Source of the DNA: Coffea arabica
Taxonomy: Eukaryota; Streptophyta; Magnoliopsida; Gentianales; Rubiaceae
Direction: 5' to 3'
Length of the DNA stretch: 64,000 nucleotides
Assembly: GCF_036785885.1 (NCBI RefSeq)
Contig: NC_092320.1
Location: 21,577,557 to 21,641,556, forward strand
The notes under the pieces were generated by a model. That model had not been told where the DNA came from. It searched no databases and saw nothing but the letters and a program-made list of their open reading frames with translations. Positions 22,801 to 34,500 of the stretch are shown here, in pieces (position 1 is the stretch's first letter; every line of letters starts with the position of its first letter). A program made the translations under genes and the position numbers.

Positions 22801-23690
22801 GAATCTACAAAATTGTATCCAGTTTCTAAGTTTTTTCAGTTCTTATTGTCACTTGATCATCAATCAACAGATGAAGGGAAGTTTCTTCAACTTCCTTTTT
22901 TTATTTTTGCTTTATTGGTTTAATATTAGTTCTTTCTCAATCCATCTAATTGGGACCACGGGCAGGAACGGTTGCACCTCGGTTTTGTGCATTTTGCACA
23001 TCGCGTAATTTTATTTGCACACGGCGTAATTTTGTTTGCACAACGTGTAACTTTAAAATAAATTTTTGTGGGCCCCACACACGGTGTTAAAAACGAGGTA
23101 CAAGAAGTGATCTGAATCATACAATTTTTTTGGGCCAAATCTTGACTGTGAACAGCTCAGGAGCGGTCCTTCCCCTCATCCATCTAGTTGTTACATTTGT
23201 GTGGTAAACACAAATTAGTATTGTTTTTCTTCCTTTATGTGGTCATACTTATGCTTTCAAATCTATTCTTGCTTTTGTAAAACTTTCCAGTTAAATACTT
23301 TTCATTTTTCATTTTTCCGCTAAATATTATAAACTTGGTGGTTCATATGTTTCTTCTAAGATTTGTTAGTAAAATTTTCTCCATAATTATCTTTTTGATT
23401 TCATATGGTGATCATTAAGCTGTTACTCTCAATTGGAACAAAAATTGAAATTGTCCCGAAGCTTGTAGTTCACTTTTATACATCTTATGTTTGCTACTTA
23501 TTTCGTATATATAAAATCAATACCATACACTTGTTATACATCTTAAGTTTGATTTCCTATCAACCCGGTTTCAAACCTCTCGTGGAACATTCATTGTCAT
23601 ATAAGATTTGTCTAATGCATCTTACCCCTTTGTGTGGTTGATAGGTTATTATATGGGATGAAATTTATTTGATGCGTACTCTGAAATAGT
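19893..23690 (+). pseudogene. O-fucosyltransferase family (GT106-like) gene remnant, 5' part
   Basis: Exon-like pieces on the plus strand: 19893-20065, 21129-21265, 21699-21792, 21927-21985 and 22146-22234, most with GT-AG borders. Piece 1 starts MADRSRGVRERRH and, after a frame change, gives a signal-anchor helix (VVVAFVFMSFLFLLDSLLFS) typical of Golgi type II enzymes. Later pieces give 'MSSITDEVGHISLQEK', 'ESKFWEESNPQASMWKPCAD', 'NSYIVANGGLNQQRVAV' and 'CNAVAVPSLLNATLVIPKFL', the hallmark start of plant O-fucosyltransferase-like domains. A possible sixth exon trace near 23660-23690 reads 'EIYLMRTLK' and then stops. The rest of the catalytic domain is absent before the CACTA element at 24384. 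The frame shift in piece 1, an awkward phase into piece 2 and the missing 3' half mark it as dead. Confidence 0.75.
22953..23177. mobile_element. Small non-autonomous element, 225 bp, in an O-fucosyltransferase intron
   Basis: It is flanked by a 13-bp near-perfect duplication (ATCCATCTAATTG at 22940-22952, ATCCATCTAGTTG at 23178-23190). The ends are weakly inverted (GGGCAGGAACGG against GGGGAAGGACCG). It contains three spaced copies of a 'tttgcacAcggcgtaatttt'-like motif (23000-23055). It may be a Mutator-like MITE with a 9-bp core duplication; there is no poly(A), so a SINE is less likely. Confidence 0.5.
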
Positions 23691-24383
23691 GATTGCGGTT
23701 GCCAAAAAAAAAAAAATCTACGCTGGACCTCACACATCAAAGTTCTAAAAAATTGGCCTGGGTCATGGTCAAGAGTTTTCCCAAGTTGCGCCTTCTTCCC
23801 AGTTCCCAGAGTCGTGTCAAAAAAAAAAAAAAAATGAGAGTCGTGTCAAGTTTTTTTTCTTTTACTTTTTGATACGAGTCATGTCGCGATTGAAGGTTCT
23901 TCAATGAATTAATTATTGAATCTAATATGACTAGATCTAAGTTTGGTCGCCAGTCAGGCCTCGTAAGGATTGACTCGGACACTCTGTATTGACAAAAAAA
24001 CAAAAAGTTTGGTCTCCAGTCACCGGCAATGTCCAATAATAAAAAATGAAACACATGTAAGATGCAAGATGACTTTCTTTCCCTGAAGGCTTTGTTTTGA
24101 TTGAGAAATTTGAGAAATAATTTAAAATTCATTCAAATCGTTCTAATTATTTAAATTACTTAATAGACATTTAAATTTATAATATATCAACTATTAAAAT
24201 TTATTTTAAATATTAGAATAATTTATAATTTATAAATTTAAATATCTCCTAAATAATATTAAACAACTAGAGAAATTTAAAAGGATCGCAAATTTTTTGT
24301 CAAATCCCTCGATCCAAACGTAGCCCCAGTAAAAAAAAAAGTAGTTCGATAGTTTCGACACTCTTCAACAGACATACACATAA

Positions 24384-24790
24384 CACTACAAGAAAATTGC
24401 GTTTCTGTGACAGGCGAAAGTCGTCACTAAAAATTCAGAAGTCGTCACAAAAAAAGTCAGTGACGACTTTTACTGCTGTCACAGAGCTGTCACTAGTTCT
24501 ATGTCACAAAAGGGGGTCCATGTGACGACTGTTGAAAGTCGTCACAAACGATTTCGCTTTTGTGATGACTCTTGTCGTCACTCATTGTTGTACATTGTGT
24601 GACGATTTTTATTGTCACTAAACTGGCTAAATTCTTGTCATAGTCAACCCTTGGAGTTGTCACATTATGCTTCCGTTCAGTGACGACTTTTGTTGTCATT
24701 GTTTTCCATCCATAAAAAGTGACGACTTTCTAGTGTCACTAGTAAAACTTGTTGACAGTGACAACTTTTTTATTGTCATTTATTTTTTTG
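24384..24790. repeat. CACTA 5' subterminal repeat array
   Basis: Many copies of GTGACGACTTT / GTCGTCAC-like 10-12-mers in both orientations. Confidence 0.85.
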
Positions 24791-25683
24791 TAAAAAGCAA
24801 TAAACTAATGTTAATTACGCAACATAGCTGCCAACAATCACAAAACGTTCATTGAGTAGCAAGGAGAAAAAAAAAGCCAACATACGAAAAGAAAACCAAC
24901 ATTCATTTCCAATAGAAGATCAACCCAAATACATATATATATAAATGTTGCCTCAAATGAGTCATAAACCATGCACCATCCAAAATAAGCCATTCAGTTA
25001 CAATACTAGTGATTTCCCATCCACAATAGAGAGTAGTAAAGTTCTATACAAAAATATGAGCACGATTCCCATCTAGAACAAAACATGAGCATGATAGGCC
25101 TTGTAGTCTTCAATTCAAAAACCATCTTCACAGCAATGACTGGCTTCTTCTTCTTGGGAATCGTGTTAGAACCTACACGTTACCAAAATTGAAGCAATGA
25201 GCACTGGTGTTAAAACTGGAACTACACTTCTAGATAGGCACCATATTATAAAAACTAATGTCCATAAATTTGAAATTATAGCAATCTAAGTAAATTGCTT
25301 AACACAAAAATAAAGTGAAATTATATATATTGAATAGTAAGCAAGAACATTAGCTCCAAAAGAAAGGATCAACTAAGCAAATGCATATATTCATTTAGCC
25401 CAATCCGCCATATTTTTTGTTTCAAGAAAGCTCCAATGTGGTGGAGTACAACTGAACCACGTTCAAGAGTTCTAAGAGAACTTTCTAGTTTACATTGGAT
25501 ATTATGTGCACATCAAAACTCCTTAATCTCTATTAACAAGAACATGTTCACTATCCAGGTTAGACACTCCAACAGGACTAGTAGCCTGCTTGCTTTACAG
25601 GTTTACAATCATAGCTGGTCTATCCGCTTGAAAATCATTGAGAGCCTAGATGATCGTGAACCACACAGTATATCAAAAAAAAA

Positions 25684-25708
25684 AAACACACACACACACA
25701 CACAATCA
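25684..25708. repeat. (CA)n microsatellite
   Basis: About 11 CA units preceded by an A-run, inside the CACTA element. Confidence 0.95.
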
Positions 25709-28528
25709 CAGGTGCCTCTTTTTCCTTAGCACAAAAAAAAAATTTCTGATACAGAAAAATTTCGATCCATGTTGTTTTTAATACTTTGCTGTGTCTTTAA
25801 ACAATAATTAATAAACTCATGAAACCAATCAAGTTAAGTACTAGAACTACACAGTTCATGTGTACTACAACCAAAAGAAAATTAATCGAGTCCAAATGGG
25901 TTAAACATATTAAACAGCACTGTGATTAATTCTCTCACATGAATTAGCAACAAAAATCTCATCTTAATGGTAAAAAATGCGAAAGGATCATCCAATGATC
26001 CATAAATCTGATTCTGCAATTGATTATCAACCAGAACCTCCACTCGGGTTATATATAAATGTCAAAGATTAGACTTTTTACAACGAACCATTCATTGTAT
26101 GGTAATCAGGACTGCTATATATTGAGAACAAAAAGGTAACAATATATATTACACATCTGATAGATTTGCTCAAAACCGAGGAAATTTTAGCTGAAAAATT
26201 TTCACTGTCTCAATGCATAAAGTTGGGATTGCCAAATGTTAGAAGAAAAGTAATAAATACTAAGGATCTTAACATCAAATTCGTGTTTCTAATATGGATA
26301 TAAGATAGAAGGGTGTGAACTTAGCCCGTCCAAAAAATTTTAAGAAGAATCATATAAATATATTAGCTGTAATCAAAAGAGACAGTTTTCTTGATTAATG
26401 ACTCTATTCGGCTGTTACCACTTGTTTGACTAACGTCTGGAGTTAATGATCAACCACACAAAGTAAAACCAGTCTCTATAAGATTGTAACATCAATATGT
26501 GGAATCCAAAGGGAAACAAATACTGGTAGAGTAGAATACCAAACAATATTGTACTTAGAATCCCTTGATCAAATAGCAGTTTGGGAGTTGAGATCACAAA
26601 TCCGAATACATCCCAACGTTCAAACACATTTGCTTTAAAAACACTAAAGTTTTGGTTGCAACATCCAGCACCTCAATGGCTGTAATTAAACATGAACAAG
26701 ATTTCAAGCACCTAAATCAGCCTCAAGCAACTCAATTGCATTAAACAGGAATCAGATTTGGTGGAACCAGATTTCAAGTGCCATCAAGCAACTAAATTGA
26801 CATCAAGCAACCCAATTGTATTAAAAATGAATCTCTATTTTGTAGAACCAGAATTCAAGTGCCTCAATTGTAATAACTATGAAGAGCAAACAATTTATTT
26901 ATACCTGACACAGAAGTTGCTTATTTGCGCAAGTCTTTCAGCTGGTTAGCTAACTCATCATACAGTCATGGATTTGAGAAAAGAGCATTAAAAGTATGTA
27001 GAGAAAAGGAAGGCCAAGGAAGACCATGTAGAAAGCTGAAAGAAAAACCCCAAGAGAGCAAGGTCAGCTTCATTCAGAACAAATTTAGCTTGATGATCTA
27101 ACAGCCTAACAGAATGTATCTGCGACAACAAAGACACTCAGAAGCCACATGCGTGCACTTGCTCATAAACACAAGGCATGAAATTTATCTTGCTATATTA
27201 ACTAACCAATTGCTTTACCTTTCCTCTCTTTTTTTTTCCTTTTTCCGACAGTGAAACCCACAATACCCCCCTCTCATAACATCAATTCGGACTCAAACAT
27301 AGGGCAGCATAAAAACAGAAAAAGTGCAAAAACCAGCACGTCAGAGCCTCTCAAGACTCTGTTTTCTACCATGAAAAATTAGCTATCATGTTCGGACAAA
27401 CACTGAACTAGCCGAATGTTCCTTTTTCTCACACGCAAAACGCAAGCAAAATCATCTTCAAGTAGAACTCTCAACTGGGCATTTTATCGAACAGGTCAGG
27501 GGTATAAAGAATTTCGCCAATCCTTTGCTCAATTTGAAGTTAATCAGCCCCAAAATTTACAGCATCCCAATCAAATTTCTCACACACAACAGAAATTATA
27601 GCCCCACATGAATACATAGACGTCAGAAAAGGATAAAAGTTTTACTAAAAAGAAGAAAGGAAGAGAAAATCAGGTCAATACCTCTCATTTTCACCCATCC
27701 GCTAACAAAATTAAAGAGAGGAATGGAGAAAGGGAACCTTACCAAGCTTTTGCGGTGAGGACTTGCAGGTGGTGGTGGTGGATTCTGGTGGCAGCAGCGG
27801 CAACAGCAACTCCTTGCTGATTCCTTCGATTCTTGGTTTTCCTTTGCTCTGTTTTCTTGTCGAAGCTCTTCCCTTTTTCCACCCCTCTTTTTTCAATTTT
27901 TCTTCCGTCTACTCTCTGGCTCTCTCTCTCTCTTTTTGCTCTGTTTTCTTTTTCCTTTCTCCAAACCTCCTCCCTTTTTCCGTTCAGCCGAAGACCTCCT
28001 CTCCTTTTTCTCTTTCATCCAACCAAATTAATGCAGTCAAAAAATGTTCGCATTTCATAGCTCCTCAAAGAAAGCCGGTTCTGACCATCCCTAACACTGT
28101 TAATACTCCAGATCGCAAGTGTTTCGGATGCGATTTGGCCAAGAGTATTACCTTCCCCACTGCTAATTAACAATCTAATTCATAAATTAGTCTTTACAAT
28201 AGAAGGCTGAGCAGCTTTTGAAAGCAAAAAAAAAAAAAAAAAACACATACCGCACAATTAGCTGAAGAGGGGGTCGGAGAAAAGTCTAAACTAAAGTCGC
28301 GGAACGAGGAGGGAGCTTGGAAGTGTTCTGACTTCGCTTCTTCGGCGAGCTTGACCTGAAGATTGGCACTCGTCAATGGTGCTTTAGAGGAGCATTTTGT
28401 GGAAGCAGAAGGTGTCTGAGGTCCAGAGTTTTTCGGTGTTCACCATAGGAAGGAAAGACTGAGAATGAAATTTGTCTAAGTGTTGGAAGAGAGAAGCGGC
28501 GAGAATTTTGTTTGTCTGTGAACAACCA

Positions 28529-28544
28529 AAAACGACGTCGTTTT
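28529..28544. promoter_or_regulatory. Perfect 16-bp palindrome AAAACGACGTCGTTTT
   Basis: ACGT-core palindrome inside the CACTA element. Motifs of this kind are frequent near transcription start regions of plant housekeeping genes and match bZIP-type ACGT sites. The surrounding 28360-28620 is relatively GC-rich and may be a captured promoter/5' UTR or the element's own promoter. Function is inferred only. Confidence 0.35.
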
Positions 28545-28930
28545 GTAGAGATTTCAGCCACAACCTTCGCGCCTCTTTCAGATTTCAGACTGGCGCTCTT
28601 TTTTTTTGGCATCTAAACACGTCTTTGAGATTGCAGGATTCACGCCTTTAGCTTCATACATCTTTTTTCTTTTTTTTTTCCCTGGTAAAATTTTTTTTTT
28701 CAGGTTTCTTTTTTCATACTTAATCTCTTTTTTTTTTCCTTAATCTCATCTATAAATATCAAATAAATTATTTGATATTGGTTTCTTTTTTGTGCACGTA
28801 TATATATGTGTGCTTGTTTGTGTCTATATACATCTTTTTGGGTTTGAACAACTCAATATACAAATTATTTATGAAATTACCTTACAATAAAACTTACACA
28901 ATAAAATATGTTTCAAAAATTTAACATGCA

Positions 28931-30085
28931 TAGAATTGCTTATATACAGTATAGCACTTCTTACTCATGCTTATCATACTCTTTGTCTATTACTTAGCTT
29001 TTATAATAAATTAAAAGAAACATGTAATCAAATATTCTGTTAAATGTGTTACAACTCTCAATCTTATTGCACGACAGATATTTTACTGAATAATTTTAAT
29101 TTCGTATATACCCATTCCATATGAAAATAATTATTACTTATGATGTATTACACGTTATACTAATCTTTCACAATGCTAACATTAGACTACAAATTATATT
29201 CAATTACACTTTTTCAAATTATTTCAGTTATTGATTTTTGGGGGTTGTTATAAGTAATAATAAACAATTCATGAAAAAATTTTTATGCTCAGACATGTCT
29301 ATTATGTCCACTTAGCAAAAATTACAAATATCTAAAACTAGTTTGTTATTATATCATTTGCATTTTGCTAATACGTAATGAATAGGGGCTAAATTATAAA
29401 ATTAGGGTGTCATATCTTCTGTGCTTTTGCTCATATAAAAGAATTGGGGACTAAATAATAAAATTAGGGTGCCATAGTAGAATTAGTGAAATTTGATGAA
29501 AATACTATAGAATTGCTTATATACAGTATAGCACTTCTTACTCATGCTATCCTACTCTTTGTCTCTTACTTAGTTTTTATAATAAATTAAAAGAAACATG
29601 TAATCAAATATTCTGTTAAATGTGTTACAACTCTCAATCTTATTGCACGACAGATATTTTACTGAATAATTTTAATTTCGTATATACCCATTCCATATGA
29701 AAATAATTATTACTTATGATGTATTACACGTTATACTAATCTTTCACAGTGCTAACATTAGATTACAAATTATATTCAATTACACTTTTCCAAATTATTT
29801 CAGTTATTGATTTTTGGGGGTTGTTATAAGTAATAATAAACAATTCATGAAAAAATTTTTATGCTCAGACATGTCTATTATGTCAACTTAGCAAAAATTA
29901 CAAATATCTAAAACTAGTTTGTTATTATATCATTTGCATTTTGCTAATACGTAATGAATAGGGGCTAAATTATAAAATTAGGGTGATATCTTCTGTGCTT
30001 TTGCTCATATAAAAGAATTGGGGGCTAAAAAATAAAATTAGGGTGTCATAGTAGAATTAGTGAAAGTTGATGAAAATACTGTAGT
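28931..30085. repeat. 577-bp tandem duplication within CACTA
   Basis: Unit 1 is about 28931-29508 and unit 2 about 29509-30085. Both start 'atagaattgcttatatacag' and end 'agtagaattagtgaaa...gatgaaaatact'. They differ by few substitutions and small indels, so the duplication is recent. They are directly adjacent, so this is not an LTR pair. Confidence 0.9.
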
Positions 30086-30089
30086 ATAC

Positions 30090-30406
30090 AGTGATGCAAA
30101 ACGTTGTCACAAAATTGGAATCAGGTAGACTTTCAATGACAACAAGTTATGTTGTCACTGTAGAGAGAGCGTTTGTGACGACTTTACTTGAGTTGTCATA
30201 AAATCATTTCCCGCGGCATCAAATGAGATGCGCGCCAACTATTTCGTGACGAGTTGAGAATGACAACTTCCAATGTTGTCACTGATTATGCTTGTGTTGT
30301 ACTCATCTGTGATGACACCTAATGTCGTCACTGAATTAGGTTATCTGTGACAAGATTTTTGTTGTCACATAAATTTTTGTCACTGAAAAATATATTTCTT
30401 GTAGTG
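30090..30406. repeat. CACTA 3' subterminal repeat array
   Basis: Inverted counterpart of 24384-24790, with GTTGTCACT/GTGACGAC motifs up to the end TTTCTTGTAGTG. Confidence 0.85.
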
Positions 30407-30409
30407 TAA

Positions 30410-31459
30410 AGAATGACTCAGAGACTACGAAGAACCAAGAGAGCGAAACCACTTGTAACGCTTGCTCACCTGCCCTAGTATTTTTGAATTGAGTTGAGTC
30501 CCCCTCTTTTTTTTTTTTTTTTTTACTTTCATTTACTTTCGGTAACAATAGGTTGAACCCTTCTGTTAGTACCAGTGCTAGATATTCAAGCAATCAATGT
30601 GCGGATCACTTTGTCAATAAGAAATATTCTGAAATTATTAAACTTTGCAAAAGATTAACAGAAGAAAAAAACTGAGAATACTTCTGAGACATATTTCATG
30701 TAAAGGATAGTGCATAAATTATAAAAAATACTTGTTATAAATTCAGGTAAAATGATATCCTACTATGATATACTTCTACAACACAAGTCAAGTAATTAGT
30801 TCTAATGATATGAAGTAAAAAATTCTTTCATTGATTTGGTCAAGGATTTACTGACATTAATTATAGCGAGAAGATGTTAGGATACAAAATAAATAAATAA
30901 ATAAATACTGATACAAAGAAAACCATTAACTGAAGAATTTAAAACATGAAAGTGCTATAATATTTTTAAATATATATATTTTTTAAAAATTTATTTGCCT
31001 GTATTATCAATACATTTTTCAATTACCTTTTTATCTCACATACATCATATAAAAAAAGTACTACAATGTTTTTTTTTCAAAATATTATTCCAAATAATCT
31101 ACTCCAAACACGCACACATATAAACACCAAACTTGATCAACTTTAATCAAGTGATAATCAAAACTGGTTTATTTATGTGATAAGTAAACCGCGACATTCT
31201 TATTGATCACAATGACTTTGAAAATATTTGACATTAGCAAAGCTCTTTAAAAAAACAATCGAGAAATAATCAATCAAAGTGTTTGGTAATCATGAAGATG
31301 TGAAATAGGTCACCACTAATGAAATGAAGTAGGGTTATCTAGCCGAAAATCATGTTGACCAAAAAAAAAGGCTATTTAGAATTTTAATTATTTAGAAGTT
31401 GATTTTTTATTTGGTAATTAGATTAGAATTGTTGTTAAAGTTGGTTTAGAAAATATAAA
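30410..31459. other. AT-rich intergenic DNA
   Basis: Includes a T21 run (about 30504-30524). No gene or element end is supported. Confidence 0.4.
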
Positions 31460-31676
31460 GCCTGTTTGAAAGGTGAGTTTTTTGGGAGTTTGTCTAAAAC
31501 TTTACTGTAGCTTACTGTGAAAGTTTTTTAAAAAAATTTTGAAATATGTAGATTTTTGAATATTTTAAAGTGTATAATTTAAAAACTTTGAGAAAGTTTT
31601 TGAGGTTACTATAGATAAAGTTTTTAAAAAACTTGTAGCAGATAAACTTGGCAAAAAACTTGGATTCCAAACAATG
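31460..31676. mobile_element. MITE-like element, about 215 bp
   Basis: The ends are related inverted repeats: 'gtttgaaaggtgagtttttt' on the left and, inverted, 'gtttggaatccaagtttttt' on the right. The core is AT-rich. The target duplication is not clear. Confidence 0.45.
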
Positions 31677-31936
31677 AATATAGTTGAATTGTGTTAAGAC
31701 ATTAATATTGGAATAAGTTACATGGCTTTATTTATCTATTTAAGGACTTGAAATCCTAAGTTTGTATTTGAGGAAAAAAATCAATTTGTTGAATAAATTA
31801 TTGATCCTTCCTTGCCTTCCTTATCCTTGATATTTTGATATGTTCTGCCGTTTGAAGCTTTTGCTTCATCTATTATGACTAATCAAAGTCTACCAAAGTC
31901 CACGGAACCCTGCAGTACACGAAGCCGTACGACTTG

Positions 31937-31989
31937 TTCATCTTTGGATGCCTTTTTTTTTTTTTTTTTTTTTCATCTTTGGATGCCTT
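31937..31989. repeat. Poly(T) flanked by a 17-18 bp direct duplication
   Basis: 'ttcatctttggatgcctt' occurs at 31937-31954 and 31972-31989 with only a run of about 19 T between. This is what a retroposition of almost nothing but a poly(A) tail (minus strand) would leave; replication slippage is the alternative. Confidence 0.6.
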
Positions 31990-32626
31990 CTTTCTTGATA
32001 TGAGAATTATAATACCTCTACTGCGTTTTTTTTAAATGCTAACAAATGGTACCAGAACCTTGGTCAAGAGTTTGATTCTAAAATGTTTATGAAACTTGAA
32101 GGGTGTGAAGAATTTATGATAGAAGATCATGTTGGAACAGCAATAAAGAAAATACTATGAAATGGCTGCAAAATTAACTGGAAAAAGGTTTCAAATCATG
32201 ATTGCAAATCACTTTTTTTAAAACTTTATTTGTCCACTATATTGTGCAAAAGATCAAGGACGAATATTCTTTAGGATAATATAAAGTTTGGTTGCAAAAC
32301 TCTGCACTAAATTGTTACAACTCCCAAAGAACAAAGAAGAGAAGAGCAAAAATTTTTGTAGTGTTTGTATATCTTTTTGTCTGCAGCCAAAAGACCATAA
32401 ATTGATTCACATAAATAAGATTTCATGTTCCTTAAACAATTAGTAACCATTAGAAACATGTTTAGAGTTGTATCTTTTCAAATGACGATTGAAACATGAA
32501 AGGTTGGGAATGAAACGTAAAAAGCTACTTCTAGAATTCTGTCCGGATTTTCAATATTTAAAAAAATTCAAACAATCCCCCACAGAAGGTGAAGAATCAG
32601 CCATTCATTCAGCTATGTGCAACTTT
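31990..32626. other. AT-rich intergenic DNA
   Basis: I see nothing supportable here. Confidence 0.4.
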
Positions 32627-32846
32627 GGGCCTGTTTGGCAAAGAAGTTTTTGACCAAGTTTGTCTGCCACAATTTCTTAACAATTTTAATTACAGTAATT
32701 TCAAAAAAAAATTAAAAGTTTTTAAACTATATATTTCAAAATATCCAAAAATTTATACATTTCAAAAATTTTTCCTATAACTTTTACAGTAAATTACAGT
32801 AAAATTTTAAACAAACACTCAAAAAACTCATTTGCCAAACGGGTTC
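32627..32846. mobile_element. MITE, about 220 bp, GTTTGGCAAA ends
   Basis: The left end is GGGCCTGTTTGGCAAAGAAG and the right end, inverted, is GAACCCGTTTGGCAAATGAG, both followed by TTTTTGA. The core is AT-rich with 'acagtaa' repeats. A 3-bp TTT duplication is possible but sits in T-rich flanks. Confidence 0.65.
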
Positions 32847-33620
32847 TTTCTTTGGGTGGTGTCTAGCTTGGTGTAGTACTGTTTCTGTTAATGTTTTGTG
32901 TAAAGGCTTGAATTACTTTTGCCTGGAAATCACATAATCTACTGGATTGCAATGGATCTTTTTTCTTGTATGTGGTCACCCTAATCTGAAAAATAGAATC
33001 CAAGTTTGGCATAATATTTACTATTGGCTGTCTAATTATTCAAAACCAATTGCTATTGTGGGCAAATTTAACCAGGCAGTTAATTCAGAGGTAAACTTAC
33101 TTTTAATGGACCTTCTTGGATGCTGAAAGGAGCAAACTACTCACCAATTAACTTGATAAATGTGCATGAATTACAGCATCTAGGTTCTTCTAATGCCGTG
33201 TATGAGAGACTTGACGGCGTTTGTTAATCAGGCTTGGATTCAAGTTTTCCCGAAACCTATAGTAAAAAATCTTCCCATCATGAGATCGGATCATGGCCTT
33301 GTAATTTTGGACACATAATTTGGTCCTACTAAGAAGTTTTCGAGACCAAAATTTGAAGCATTTTGGTGGCGGGATAATTAAACGGGGAGTCATCCCCATT
33401 TTCCACTTCCTCAATTTGACCTACCATGGATGCAAAGAAAGTACCATACTCATTTAAATACTCCGCATATAAACCATGAGGTTGAACCCACAAAAGTATT
33501 TGTGTAACTGAGATACAAGAAAAAAGCCCGGTTTGGTACCCAGCGGTGAAGAGCCAATAACGTAACATGCACCGAGCAAAGAACACTGTTTAACCACTGA
33601 ACCAAAGCTCACTAGCCACC
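32847..33620. other. Intergenic DNA
   Basis: Minus-strand frames of 70-85 codons at 33190-33670 overlap one another and match no family I know. No gene is supported. Confidence 0.35.
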
Positions 33621-33624
33621 AAAA

Positions 33625-33720
33625 GGGATTAAATCCCTCTTTGAGTGATAAGTCGAGGGTTCGAATCACATTTACAGTGAAAAAAATTCAAACAGAGTGT
33701 CAGGACACCTATTTGGTCTA
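33625..33720 (+). repeat. tRNA-like (SINE-type) B-box region
   Basis: 'gagggttcgaatcac' (33655-33669) matches a Pol III B box. A convincing A box, poly(A) end and target duplication are not seen, so this is at best a SINE fragment. Confidence 0.3.
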
Positions 33721-33859
33721 ATTAAATTCTTATAACTACTAACTTTTTATACACAGTCTCTTTAAACTCCACTCCCTATATATTATGATAGATTAAATTA
33801 TAAAAATATTATGATTACTTAAAAAAAAAAAAAAGTAAAGACCACTGTTTAAAATAAAG

Positions 33860-34052
33860 AGCATCTCTTGGAGCGAGGAAAAGCCAAGAGATAAAATTTC
33901 CCATCAAAGTAAGAACTTGAACATGTGGTTTCCCGTTCAATTGCATGTACTCTGTCGCATCTCTTGTAGCGAGGAAAAGCGAAAGAGGTAAAGTTCCCAT
34001 CAAAGTAAGAATTTGAACATGTGGTTTCCGGTTCAATTGCACGTACTCTATC
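33860..34052. repeat. 97-bp tandem repeat x 2
   Basis: 'gcatctcttggagcgaggaa...tgcatgtactctgtc' is followed directly by a second copy with about 10% differences. Confidence 0.85.
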
Positions 34053-34314
34053 ATAATTTCCAAGTTTAAATGAAAATAATTTACTCCTCCGTCCCAGTTA
34101 TTTGATTCTATTTTAAGAATCCAATTTTTAAGAATAGTATTTTGATTGTGGCGTATGTACTTCTTTTTCTAATTTTATCTTTACAGATTCAAAATTTAAA
34201 TTTTAATGATAACATGCATATGATTAAACAGAGTTATATTGAAAAGAGAGATTAAAAGATGTTTTAATTTTTTTAATAGAACAGATATTTTGAAACACCT
34301 CAAAATAAAAATGG

Positions 34315-34500
34315 GATAATTTCACAAACCTCCCCTGAGGTTTCTGACACTTGCACTGAGACCCCTCTAGGTTTTAAAAATTTTACCTAGATCCCTTGCT
34401 TTTCAAATTTGGTAACAATTCAGTCCAATTAGGATTAAAATATTACTATCATGATAGAGATGACATTTATATTTCATGAATATCCTCTTCCTCCCCATAT
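34315..34500. mobile_element. Orphan TIR end (Mutator-like MITE type)
   Basis: 'gggataatttcacaaacctc' followed by 'cctgaggtttctgacacttg' is a typical long-TIR element start. The inverted counterpart of this family appears at about 54160-54228, too far away and with different flanks to be the same element. Confidence 0.45.

Larger units (their letters stand above)
24384..30406. mobile_element. CACTA (En/Spm) non-autonomous element, 6.0 kb
   Basis: The ends are CACTACAAGAAAATTG and, inverted, CACTACAAGAAATATA. The 3-bp duplication TAA lies at 24381-24383 and 30407-30409. Subterminal arrays of 'gtgacgactttt' / 'gttgtcac' motifs in both orientations (24400-24780 and 30090-30390) are typical of transposase-binding repeats in CACTA elements. 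No TNPA- or TNPD-like protein can be read on either strand, so it must rely on another copy. The interior contains a promoter-like stretch (28190-28620), pyrimidine tracts (27840-28010) and a 577-bp tandem duplication (28931-30085). It lies just beyond the last O-fucosyltransferase trace. Confidence 0.9.

Noticed and set aside
22715-23138. Open frames of 70-97 codons
   Set aside because: They overlap intronic sequence and the small repeat element; codon content is random-looking.
24384-24790. Regularly recurring 'gtgacgac' motifs as a CRISPR-like array
   Set aside because: Repeats are short, in both orientations and irregularly spaced, and they sit next to a CACTA terminus.
27763-28170. 135-codon frame in the CACTA element
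   Set aside because: Pyrimidine-rich, Phe/Leu/Ser-biased, no homology recognised; more like a leader than a coding exon.
28931-30085. Two 577-bp direct repeats as a possible LTR pair
   Set aside because: The copies are directly adjacent with no interior and no TG...CA ends; they are a tandem duplication.
33655-33669. Possible tRNA gene (GGTTCGAATC)
   Set aside because: No cloverleaf can be drawn around it; the similar boxes near 36835 and 63560 also lack full tRNA structure, so they are treated as SINE-like at most.
33190-33670. Three overlapping minus-strand frames of 71-85 codons
   Set aside because: Mutually overlapping, no recognised motif, no splice or promoter support.
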